From: Phycisphaerae bacterium
GTDB lineage: Bacteria > Planctomycetota > Phycisphaerae > Sedimentisphaerales > Anaerobacaceae
Length of the DNA: 6,597 nucleotides
Assembly (NCBI GenBank): GCA_030609625.1
Contig: JAUWBX010000116.1
Span: 1 to 6,597 of the forward strand
Direction: 5' to 3'
The notes beneath the pieces are model-generated. The model was not told the DNA's origin and did not search any database. It saw only the letters and a program-made list of their open reading frames with translations. Position numbers and translations under genes: made by a program. Below are positions 1 through 4,619 of this stretch, in pieces (the stretch's first letter is position 1; each line of letters starts with the position of its first letter).

Positions 1-4
1 CTAT

Positions 5-772
5 TTACCATTTTATTTGCTGAAGTTCATCTGTTTTGTGATGGTCGGTCATATCGGGAGCCAGTGCCGTTATCGTTACGAAGCCTTCCTCCAGCGATGT
101 TGTGTCCGTAGGGTTTCCGTCGTTGAGGTGAGAACCGCCGGCCAACTGAAATACGGTTTGGCCCTGTTCGTTTTTCTGGCGGATGTAATACTCGTCAAAG
201 CCCTTGCTTGATTGGGGCACAACTCTTACGCCTTTGGGTTCGCCTTTCGATAATTCCGGTATATTGATATTTATCACATTGCCTTTTTTGACGGGCATAA
301 GCTTTTTGAGGATTTTGGCACAGTAGCGTGCGGCCTTTTCGAAATCCATTTGCTCCTCAAACAAGGGACCCCGCCTTGCGGGAACGCAAAGGCTCATCGC
401 GACCGCTGGAATTTGTAAGAATGCGCCCTCCATCGCCGCGGCAACGGTGCCGGAGTAATAGACATTTATTCCGGCATTTGCCCCGTTGTTTATACCGGCA
501 ACAAGTAAATCTATCGGCCCTTCGTGCAGTTGCATAACCGCGAGCTTAACGCAATCGGCGGGGGAACCCTGGATGCTAAAGCCGGTGAATTGACCGTTAA
601 TGTCAACTTTATTGCACACCAATGGCCGGGAGAATGTAATGCTGTGACTGGCACCTGAGCGGCTGTCTGCCGGTGCAACAACCGTTACATCCCCCATTTT
701 GACCAGCTCTTTGTAGATTGCAGCTAAGCCCGGGGCAAAAATACCATCGTCATTTGTCAATAATATTTGCAT
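5..772 (-). CDS. surE: 5'/3'-nucleotidase SurE
   Basis: SurE is a metal-dependent cytoplasmic phosphatase that removes phosphate from nucleoside 5'- and 3'-monophosphates, and in some species from short polyphosphate. The 255-aa product has the usual family length. It opens with MQILLTNDDGIFAPG, which carries the metal-binding Asp8-Asp9 pair. Ser39 lies in the APADSRSGASHS stretch and Asn95 in AGINNGAN, matching the four metal ligands known for the family (D8, D9, S39, N95). The frame stays open 18 codons further upstream to a GTG at 826, but those codons are repeat DNA and read like repeat translation, so I place the start at the ATG at 772, where family homology begins. No Shine-Dalgarno sequence precedes it. 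A strong promoter lies about 80 bp upstream at 850-878. The gene is transcribed away from the zinc-finger gene at 977. Confidence 0.96.
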   Translation of the reverse strand: MQILLTNDDGIFAPGLAAIYKELVKMGDVTVVAPADSRSGASHSITFSRPLVCNKVDINGQFTGFSIQGSPADCVKLAVMQLHEGPIDLLVAGINNGANAGINVYYSGTVAAAMEGAFLQIPAVAMSLCVPARRGPLFEEQMDFEKAARYCAKILKKLMPVKKGNVININIPELSKGEPKGVRVVPQSSKGFDEYYIRQKNEQGQTVFQLAGGSHLNDGNPTDTTSLEEGFVTITALAPDMTDHHKTDELQQIKW

Positions 773-776
773 TTTT

Positions 777-829
777 CGTATTGCGTATATCGTATGTCGT
801 ATTGCGTTCACCGGCGGTAAAACCACCGG
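777..829. repeat. Repeat element in the surE leader
   Basis: This stretch contains a perfect 10-bp direct repeat, CGTATTGCGT, at 777-786 and 798-807, with a related CGTATGT between them. Next to it is an imperfect hairpin at 811-829: CCGG-C-GGT pairs with ACC-A-CCGG around an AAA loop, with one C/A mismatch. The 15-mer at 777-791, read on the minus strand, matches the plus-strand 15-mer at 1269-1283 at 13 of 15 positions, so the window holds two members of one dispersed family. It occupies most of the presumed surE 5' leader and displaces any ribosome-binding site. It resembles low-complexity TACGNAATACG repeats I associate with Planctomycetota drafts; that association is from memory. Confidence 0.6.
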
Positions 830-849
830 CTAAATATTAACGACTTAGC

Positions 850-878
850 ATTGTAATCGCCTGCCGAGCTTATGTCAA
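850..878 (-). promoter_or_regulatory. Sigma-70-type promoter for surE
   Basis: On the minus strand a perfect -35 box TTGACA (873-878) and a near-perfect -10 box TACAAT (850-855) are separated by exactly 17 bp. The predicted transcript starts near 843, giving a leader of about 70 nt before the surE ATG at 772. The -35 box is one half of a 12-bp palindrome at 873-884. Confidence 0.72.
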
Positions 879-884
879 TTGACA
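873..884. promoter_or_regulatory. 12-bp palindrome over the surE -35 box
   Basis: TGTCAATTGACA is a perfect palindrome whose minus-strand half supplies the TTGACA -35 box of the surE promoter. It lies about 32 bp upstream of the -35 box of the divergent zinc-finger gene promoter. A dimeric repressor could bind here. With a sequence of this simplicity, however, the symmetry may merely follow from the -35 hexamer. Confidence 0.35.
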
Positions 885-915
885 GATTCTTGGCCCACCA
901 AAATCAAGCGGATTG

Positions 916-944
916 TTGAACTGTAAAATCTGATGTGGTATAAT
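916..944 (+). promoter_or_regulatory. Extended -10 promoter for the zinc-finger gene
   Basis: A -35 box TTGAAC (916-921, 4 of 6 consensus) is 17 bp from a perfect -10 box TATAAT (939-944). TG at 936-937 makes it an extended -10 element. Transcription would start near 951, leaving a leader of only about 26 nt before the ATG at 977. It is divergent from the surE promoter. Confidence 0.7.
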
Positions 945-976
945 TAGTCCAAATAACGATTGGTTTACCATTAGCT

Positions 977-1198
977 ATGAAAAAAATGAAATGTATTCAC
1001 TGTCAGGCAATCATGAAACAGGCAACAGCACCATTGCATATTGACAGAAATGGTTGCCACGTAACAATTGACAATGTTCCTGCCTGGGTATGCCAGCAGT
1101 GCGGAGAGGCATATTTTGAAGAACAGGAAGTAGAAACAATTCAGGATTTAATCACAACAATTGAGCAGAAGACCAATAAACTTACCTTGAGCGCATAA
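977..1198 (+). CDS. YgiT-type zinc-finger protein (MqsA N-terminal-like)
   Basis: This 73-aa protein has two CxxC knuckles, C6-x-x-C9 and C39-x-x-C42, about 30 residues apart. The spacing and surrounding sequence (PAWVCQQCGEAYF) are those of the YgiT-type zinc-finger domain, the zinc-binding N-terminal part of MqsA antitoxins. In many genomes such short proteins are encoded just after a small toxin (often DUF4258 or MqsR-like), and the C-terminal helix, here about residues 48-68, follows the zinc fold. Here the gene has its own promoter at 916-944, and no toxin-sized frame is visible on either side, so it appears to be an orphan. There is no HTH_3-type DNA-binding domain, so it is not a full MqsA. 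The ATG at 977 lacks an obvious Shine-Dalgarno sequence. The family call is confident; its role as an antitoxin is inferred. Confidence 0.85.
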   Translation: MKKMKCIHCQAIMKQATAPLHIDRNGCHVTIDNVPAWVCQQCGEAYFEEQEVETIQDLITTIEQKTNKLTLSA

Positions 1199-1239
1199 TT
1201 CACAGCTTATATTCTAAGTGTGACAAGGGTAGAGCTTCA

Positions 1240-1326
1240 CGAGATACGAAATATGAGTCACTAAGTGAGATATACGTAATACAATATACGAGATATTTAT
1301 CCGCCTCTGGCGGACAAGATACGAAG
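1240..1326. repeat. Dispersed AT-rich repeat cluster with hairpin
   Basis: Irregular copies of GAGATACGAA and GATATACG words run through this stretch, at 1241-1250, 1269-1276, 1285-1295 and 1317-1325. A perfect hairpin lies near the end: TCCGCC at 1300-1305 and GGCGGA at 1309-1314, with a TCT loop. The segment 1269-1283 is a relative of the repeat in the surE leader. Six-base inverted copies AGCTTC (1233-1238) and GAAGCT (1323-1328) bracket the block. Any reading frame through it gives low-complexity protein (repeated ISY/LV words), so I treat it as noncoding repeat DNA. Confidence 0.6.
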
Positions 1327-1338
1327 CTTGAATCGAAT

Positions 1339-1411
1339 CAGCGCCTGCACTCGGACCCTCACCGTTTTGCTTCGCAAACCTAAGCAGTGAGGGCCGGTGA
1401 GCTTGACGCTG
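1339..1411. repeat. Long imperfect inverted repeat
   Basis: About 23 base pairs can form over 73 nt. CAGCG (1339-1343) pairs with CGCTG (1407-1411); CAC (1348-1350) with GTG (1397-1399); CGG (1352-1354) with CCG (1394-1396); CCCTCAC (1356-1362) with GTGAGGG (1387-1393); and TTTGC (1366-1370) with GCAAA (1374-1378) around a TTC loop. T1351 and A1355 are single-base bulges. It directly follows the AT-rich repeat cluster and ends 40 bp before the lipoprotein ATG. It could be the body of a miniature dispersed element or a structured leader. No T-run follows, so it is a poor intrinsic terminator. Confidence 0.55.
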
Positions 1412-1450
1412 TGCGGAAACCATATAAACAATAGTTAGGAGCAACAAATT

Positions 1451-1828
1451 ATGAAAAAGAATTTAATTCTTGTATTATTGATTTTTTCATTCTTTTTTCT
1501 ATCAGGTTGTATTAGTAAAGTTATGCAATCATGGATGGGACATCAACAATCAGAGCTAATAGCAAGTTGGGGCCCCCCACAGCAGGTAATGGATGATGGT
1601 CAAGGAGGAAAGATATTTATTTATTTTACCACGAGAAGCTTTACTTCCCCAGGACACTCTACTACGACTGTGACGGGCTCGGCCTACGGTACAGGGAACT
1701 ATGCATACGGCAGTGCGACTGGTTATACAACATACACCCCACCCCAAACTTCATCGTATAACGCTTATCGAATGTTTTGGGTTGATAAGAACGGTTACAT
1801 CTACCGATGGTCATGGCGAGGACTTTAG
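1451..1828 (+). CDS. Small SmpA/OmlA-like lipoprotein
   Basis: The 125-aa product starts with a lipoprotein signal: two lysines, a hydrophobic stretch, then the lipobox LSGC with the lipidated cysteine at residue 20. The mature part has three sections. The first, MGHQQSELIASWGPPQQV (29-46), is the helix plus WGxPxxV turn typical of SmpA/OmlA (BamE-like) lipoproteins, followed by DDGQGGKIFIY (48-58), which reads as a beta strand. Residues about 65-104 are low complexity, rich in Thr, Gly, Ser, Ala and Tyr. The last section, MFWVDKNGYIYRWSWRGL, is a conserved-looking aromatic end. AGGAG at 1437-1441, 9 nt before the ATG, fixes the start. A weak promoter is possible (TTGACG at 1403-1408, 18 bp, AACAAT at 1427-1432). 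The protein probably sits on a cell-envelope membrane. Membership of the BamE fold is inferred, and the function is unknown. Confidence 0.85.
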   Translation: MKKNLILVLLIFSFFFLSGCISKVMQSWMGHQQSELIASWGPPQQVMDDGQGGKIFIYFTTRSFTSPGHSTTTVTGSAYGTGNYAYGSATGYTTYTPPQTSSYNAYRMFWVDKNGYIYRWSWRGL

Positions 1829-1838
1829 GAGATTGTAG

Positions 1839-1857
1839 GGTGGGCTTGTAGCCCACC
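1839..1857. repeat. GGTGGGC/GCCCACC hairpin after the lipoprotein gene
   Basis: A perfect 7-bp stem, GGTGGGC (1839-1845) with GCCCACC (1851-1857), surrounds a TTGTA loop. It begins 11 nt after the lipoprotein stop codon. Hairpins of this wording (GTAGGGTGGGC...GCCCACC) occur as dispersed repeats in many bacteria. Only a broken AT stretch follows rather than a T-run, so terminator activity is possible but unproven. Confidence 0.5.
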
Positions 1858-1883
1858 ATTATTCTATCGAAAAACAAACCAGC

Positions 1884-1919
1884 CACAGAGGGCACAGAGT
1901 TCACCGAGAACATAGATAC
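1884..1919. repeat. Four-unit 9-bp ladder (CACAGAGNN)
   Basis: Four consecutive 9-bp units begin at 1884, 1893, 1902 and 1911. The first two are exact CACAGAG cores, the third is CACCGAG and the fourth has decayed to CATAGAT; the last two bases of each unit vary. T-rich DNA follows (1922-1950). This is a recognisable member of the CCACAGAG-type dispersed repeats of many environmental bacterial genomes (from memory). No protein-like reading was found. Confidence 0.65.
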
Positions 1920-2096
1920 AAGTCTTTTTTCACTTTTTTAATTTTTTCCAAAAATTTTATTTGAATTTCTCTTTCGATTTACCTCTTATACTATAAAGAG
2001 TGTTCAATATATTGTGATTAACATAATTATTTTGTTTTTGATCAATGTGCTGTGCACACCACAAATCAGAAATTTAAATAGAAAGGGTTATATATT
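1920..2096 (+). other. AT-rich spacer upstream of the DUF4357-like gene
   Basis: No gene is visible. The stretch has T-rich runs (1922-1950) and a perfect 10-bp palindrome CAATATATTG at 2005-2014. An imperfect 16-bp palindrome with core TGTGCACA lies at 2047-2062. TATACT (1987-1992) and TATAAA (1992-1997) could serve as -10 boxes. The only -35-like word, TTGAAT at 1961-1966, is 20 bp from TATACT, which is too far for a confident promoter. Confidence 0.4.
2047..2062. promoter_or_regulatory. Candidate operator palindrome
   Basis: GTGCTGTGCACACCAC is a 16-bp dyad with one mismatched pair (C2050/C2059) and a perfect TGTGCACA core at 2051-2058. It lies 34 bp before the ATG at 2097, downstream of any likely -10 box. 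A regulator could bind here, but no partner gene points to one. Confidence 0.25.
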
Positions 2097-2474
2097 ATGA
2101 AAACCATCTCAGAGCAAAGGATCAAGGGTTGCTTGGCAATCTTGAATAAAAGAGAAAGTGAAAAACCAATCGTTAAAGAACGCCTTGAAAGATTATCATT
2201 TCAGCTTCTATATCTTCTTGATGAGATAGAAGAATTTAGTAGAGTTGTCTATTGTAAAGATGCGGCAGCCTGTTGGCTTGACAATGATGTTTTGAAAATA
2301 CTGGCTGGTTCTATTATTTTCTGGAATGGCAAACCTATTGAAAAAGATACTTATTTCAGTAAACCACGTCCAGCTTCAGACCATATTCTTGGTAGAAGCT
2401 CTTACGGTTGGAAAGAATGGAAAAATAGTAATCACAAAACAATGAAAGAACTGCGCCATCTTGACAGTGACTGA
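2097..2474 (+). CDS. Small protein with C-terminal DUF4357-like domain
   Basis: This 125-aa protein has two halves. Residues 1-60 are mostly charged helix (KERLERLSFQLLYLLDEIEEF) with no family I recognise. Residues about 64-120 resemble DUF4357: a strand ending in ILAGS (68-72), then SKPRPASDHILGRSSYGWKEW (89-109), corresponding to the usual SxPSAAAxxxLGRSxNGWxEW core, then KTMKELR (114-120), where family members typically have GKTLDEL. DUF4357 is usually found at the C-terminus of nuclease- or restriction-related proteins such as GIY-YIG proteins; here no nuclease domain is attached. The sequence around residues 110-114 (NSNHK) deviates from the usual DGK turn. AAAGGG at 2082-2087, 9 nt before the ATG, supports the start. 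It has no close co-oriented neighbour and is probably transcribed alone. The domain call rests on remembered motif spacing; the function is unknown. Confidence 0.72.
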   Translation: MKTISEQRIKGCLAILNKRESEKPIVKERLERLSFQLLYLLDEIEEFSRVVYCKDAAACWLDNDVLKILAGSIIFWNGKPIEKDTYFSKPRPASDHILGRSSYGWKEWKNSNHKTMKELRHLDSD

Positions 2475-2728
2475 TCCAGGCGGTAGTAAGAGCAACTTGT
2501 TTGTAAATGCTGTCGATGTTATTGAGTTATAGATGTGTTTTAATTTTTCTGCATGATAAAAACGGCGGCTGTCGTGATAAGCCATCCGTATTTGGTCCAA
2601 AAGGAAAGTTTTTACTTGTTCACGAGGGGCATAAGTCTATAATTGATTATGTCTTATTGTACTGAATTTTCGGCATTGCACTTCGGCAGAACAGTAAAAC
2701 CAACGATTTTCTTGAAAGGATAAGGAAA
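2475..2728 (+). other. Spacer with promoter and possible coding remnant
   Basis: This 254-bp stretch has no complete gene. A 28-codon open run at 2446-2529, in the frame one base ahead of the upstream gene, reads like the end of a beta-rich extracellular domain (TVTDPGGSKSNLFVNAVDVI) before a TAG at 2530. The rest holds scattered stops in all forward frames and a good -10 box at 2638-2643. Confidence 0.35.
2616..2643 (+). promoter_or_regulatory. Candidate promoter for the exported-protein gene
   Basis: A perfect TATAAT (2638-2643) lies 16 bp downstream of TTGTTC (2616-2621), a -35 box matching consensus only in its TTG. Transcription would start near 2650, giving a leader of about 80 nt before the ATG at 2729. 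It could drive all three genes up to 4497. Confidence 0.4.
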
Positions 2729-3397
2729 ATGAAAAAAATTGCTTTATTATTAACGCCAGCTTTACTCATCGCTGCTTTCATCTCACTTGCTGTAGGCAAT
2801 TCTGAAAAGGCTGAGCCTCCAAAATACTCAACTAAGGTAAGACTGAGTATTGCAGCAAATGAGGAAATAAAGAACGAAGTCTACAGTTACCTTAGCAGAG
2901 AGCTTCGGTCACTCGGTGATGTTAAACTGGTTGAAGACGAACCTGACTGGAATATCCAAGTTGTCGCGATGCAAATAAAGAACAAGCTTAGATATGAAAC
3001 GGGTGTTGCGTTTTCGGTCGTCATAGAAAAGCGAGGTAATGTGACCGGTAAGCTTCTGTTGATAGTTCCACATGTATTCCAAATAAGTTCAGAGGAATGG
3101 GAAAAATTGAAGGAAACAAAACATTACACATACACAGGTTTGGAGACAGCATTTACAAAGTTAACCTATGGACTCACCGATATTAGAGCCCACTGGCTCA
3201 GGATTGGTGGCACAGAAGATGTACAACGCCTCTGCCAAGGGATAGTCGCAGATTTTGATGCAGAGCATTTGAAAACAGAACGAGAGATGTGGCAGAAATT
3301 TTGGGAAGACTTATTCCGCCAATACCCACCAAAAGACGGTTCAACAAAGAAGAAAGGCAGTGTATTCGATGACTTAAAGAAACCAAAAGATAACTGA
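2729..3397 (+). CDS. Exported protein of unknown function
   Basis: I do not recognise the family. The 222-aa product begins with a clear signal peptide: Lys2-Lys3, a hydrophobic core (about 4-21) and a probable cleavage site after AVG (21-23). It has no lipobox, so it is likely a soluble periplasmic or secreted protein. Residues about 37-82 read as an alpha/beta unit: a strand (VRLSIAAN), a helix (EVYSYLSRELRSLG) and two strands (VKLVED, WNIQVVAMQ). Further beta-rich sequence follows (VAFSVVIEKR, GKLLLIVPHVF) and then a charged helical region about residues 160-199. The last 20 or so residues are Lys/Asp-rich and probably disordered. GAAAGGA at 2714-2720, 8 nt before the ATG, supports the start. 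It is the first of three co-oriented genes; the next begins 67 bp downstream and encodes a region 4 sigma-like protein, which suggests but does not show a functional link. Confidence 0.85.
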   Translation: MKKIALLLTPALLIAAFISLAVGNSEKAEPPKYSTKVRLSIAANEEIKNEVYSYLSRELRSLGDVKLVEDEPDWNIQVVAMQIKNKLRYETGVAFSVVIEKRGNVTGKLLLIVPHVFQISSEEWEKLKETKHYTYTGLETAFTKLTYGLTDIRAHWLRIGGTEDVQRLCQGIVADFDAEHLKTEREMWQKFWEDLFRQYPPKDGSTKKKGSVFDDLKKPKDN

Positions 3398-3411
3398 ACT
3401 GAAAATACTCT

Positions 3412-3426
3412 CACTGCTCGGCTTGG
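3412..3426 (+). repeat. Post-stop motif, copy 1
   Basis: CACTGCTCGGCTTGG begins exactly 15 nt after the final base of the exported-protein gene. It matches 12 of 15 bases with the motif at 3746-3760, which has the same offset from the next gene's stop codon. Its role is unknown; it could be a short dispersed repeat fragment. Confidence 0.4.
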
Positions 3427-3464
3427 ATACGCCGATTTTGAGACAGAGGACAGGATAAAAACTA

Positions 3465-3731
3465 ATGGTTGACAAAGGATTGGATGATCAAAAACAATGC
3501 TTAAAGGGTTCTCTTACAAATAAGCTGACGCGACCGGAACGGCTTATTATCGTTTTGTATTATTACTATAAAATGACAATACCGGAGATTGCGAAGAAGT
3601 TGGATTTATCCGAAGCTTGTGTTTCGCGAATGTACTCATCTATCATCGCTCGTCTCAAAGCACAGATGAAAAAAATAAATTCGAAAGATGGTTCAGCAAA
3701 AGAAAACGACAGCAAGCCGAAGACTGATTAA
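3465..3731 (+). CDS. Stand-alone sigma-70 region 4 (HTH) protein
   Basis: This 88-aa protein is essentially one sigma-70 region 4 domain. Residues about 20-68 (LTRPERLIIVLYYYYKMTIP, then EIAKKLDLSEACVSRMYSSI and IARLKAQM) follow the FliA/WhiG-type pattern: a first helix with the RLIIVLYYYY core, the turn MTIPEIAKKLDLSE, and the recognition helix SEACVSRMYSSIIARLK. In whole sigma factors this domain contacts the -35 element and the RNA polymerase beta flap. Regions 1, 2 and 3 are absent, so it cannot recognise a -10 box alone. The last 20 residues are Lys/Asp/Ser-rich and probably disordered. AGGA at 3452-3455, 9 nt before the ATG, supports the start, and no upstream sequence encodes region 2 in frame. 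It lies between an exported-protein gene and nnrE with gaps of 67 and 70 bp. It could be a DNA-binding regulator, a sigma remnant, or a modulator of polymerase. The fold is confident; the function is not. Confidence 0.87.
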   Translation: MVDKGLDDQKQCLKGSLTNKLTRPERLIIVLYYYYKMTIPEIAKKLDLSEACVSRMYSSIIARLKAQMKKINSKDGSAKENDSKPKTD

Positions 3732-3745
3732 TACATAACACCTTT

Positions 3746-3760
3746 TACTGCTCGCCTTGC
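3746..3760 (+). repeat. Post-stop motif, copy 2
   Basis: TACTGCTCGCCTTGC begins 15 nt after the final base of the sigma region 4 gene, mirroring the copy at 3412-3426 in offset and orientation, with 12 of 15 identical bases. Confidence 0.4.
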
Positions 3761-3764
3761 ACAG

Positions 3765-3793
3765 TTGAAGGGTCAAGTTTTAGAATGTAGAAT
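3765..3793 (+). promoter_or_regulatory. Candidate promoter close to nnrE
   Basis: TTGAAG (3765-3770) and TAGAAT (3788-3793) are separated by 17 bp; a second TAGAAT sits at 3781-3786. The predicted transcription start, about 3800, is only a couple of bases before the nnrE ATG at 3802. The resulting transcript would be nearly leaderless, or would use the later ATG at 3838. Confidence 0.33.
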
Positions 3794-3801
3794 AGGTCAT
3801 T

Positions 3802-4497
3802 ATGGAAAAGTATTCGCCGGATAAAAAATGTGTTTTGATGACAAAAGACCAGGTTCGTGCGGTTGATTCCTGGGCGATAAATACGCTTGGCATACAGGGT
3901 GTGGTTTTGATGGAAAACGCCGGGCGCAGTTGTGCCGAGCTTATTAAAGACAAATTAAAAGATATTGCCCATCCGAAGGTCTGCATATTCTCCGGGACAG
4001 GAAACAACGGTGGCGACAGTTATGTAATTGCCAGACACCTCTCAAACAGCGGTTTTGAAGTTGTGGTGGTGATATGTGGTAGCCGCGAGAAAGTCAAAGG
4101 CGATGCGAAGATAAACCTCGATATTTTAGTGCGATTAGGCCAGCCTATCGAACAGTTAAATCTAAGAGACGGCGATGTGCCCGCCCAGGTTAAAACTTTC
4201 GCCCGCGATGCTGATATGGTGGTTGACGGCCTGTTCGGGACGGGATTAAGCGGGCAGTTAAGCAATGAGTATAAGCAGTTGATAGATAGTATAAATGCCT
4301 GTAATTGTCCCATTCTGGCGGTGGATATTCCGTCAGGGCTGGATTGCGATAACGGTCAGCCGCTCGGTGCAGCTATCAGGGCGAGCTATACTGTAACTTT
4401 TGTTGCAGTCAAAAAGGGCTTTGCGTCCGGAAGCGCAGCTCAATACACGGGTGATATCTTCGTTGCCTCAATTGGCGTCGAACCAAATTATATTTAA
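3802..4497 (+). CDS. nnrE: NAD(P)H-hydrate epimerase (YjeF N-terminal domain only)
   Basis: The enzyme interconverts the R and S forms of damaged, hydrated NADH and NADPH so that the S-specific dehydratase (NnrD) can restore the cofactor. The 231-aa product is a complete YjeF_N Rossmann-like domain. Visible motifs in order are LMENAGR (36-42), GTGNNGGDSYVIARHL (65-80; nucleotide loop), DGLFGTGLSG (142-151), AVDIPSGLD (173-181, carrying the acidic residue of the DIPSG motif) and TFVAVKKG (199-206). The loop has Ser73 where GGDG is more common. The C-terminal dehydratase domain found in fused bifunctional proteins is absent, so NnrD must be encoded elsewhere. ATAGG at 3792-3796, 6 nt before the ATG, supports this start. 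A later Met13 (3838) begins at MTKDQVRAVD, where some homologues start, but has no ribosome-binding site. It is the last of three co-oriented genes. Confidence 0.95.
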   Translation: MEKYSPDKKCVLMTKDQVRAVDSWAINTLGIQGVVLMENAGRSCAELIKDKLKDIAHPKVCIFSGTGNNGGDSYVIARHLSNSGFEVVVVICGSREKVKGDAKINLDILVRLGQPIEQLNLRDGDVPAQVKTFARDADMVVDGLFGTGLSGQLSNEYKQLIDSINACNCPILAVDIPSGLDCDNGQPLGAAIRASYTVTFVAVKKGFASGSAAQYTGDIFVASIGVEPNYI

Positions 4498-4527
4498 TTG
4501 ATGACAAATAAGCAGCATTTTGATAAT
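4498..4527 (+). promoter_or_regulatory. Candidate promoter for the toxin-antitoxin pair
   Basis: TTGATG (4498-4503), immediately after the nnrE stop codon, is 18 bp from GATAAT (4522-4527). A transcript would start near 4534 and have a leader of about 86 nt. No clear operator dyad overlaps it, although antitoxins of this kind often autoregulate. Confidence 0.35.
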
Positions 4528-4619
4528 ATAAGGTTTAACAGCCTGCGTCCGGGCATTTGGCCGTCGTGGTCGTTACTTAAGCTGTAGCAGAAACATTAAG
4601 AAGTAGCGAGGTTTGAACA

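Noticed and set aside
773..826. Upstream extension of surE to a GTG at 826
   Set aside because: The extra 18 codons are repeat DNA (direct repeats and hairpin) and are not part of the SurE fold; MQILLTNDDG is the family's normal N-terminus.
777..1326. CRISPR array
   Set aside because: Repeat units are short, irregular and of unequal spacing, with no spacer-like unique segments of constant length and no cas genes.
1214..1447. 77-aa minus-strand open frame
   Set aside because: It lies wholly in the repeat cluster and hairpin; its translation repeats ISY/LV words from the repeat units and it has no ribosome-binding site.
1961..1992. Promoter TTGAAT/TATACT before the DUF4357-like gene
   Set aside because: The 20-bp spacing is too long for a sigma-70 promoter, and the surrounding AT richness makes chance matches likely.
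2554..2640. 28-codon ATG frame in the spacer before the exported-protein gene
   Set aside because: Too short to judge, no ribosome-binding site, and it overlaps the promoter elements at 2616-2643.
3166..3414. Minus-strand frames opposite the exported-protein gene
   Set aside because: They are antisense to a well-supported gene with signal peptide and ribosome-binding site and show no recognisable domain.
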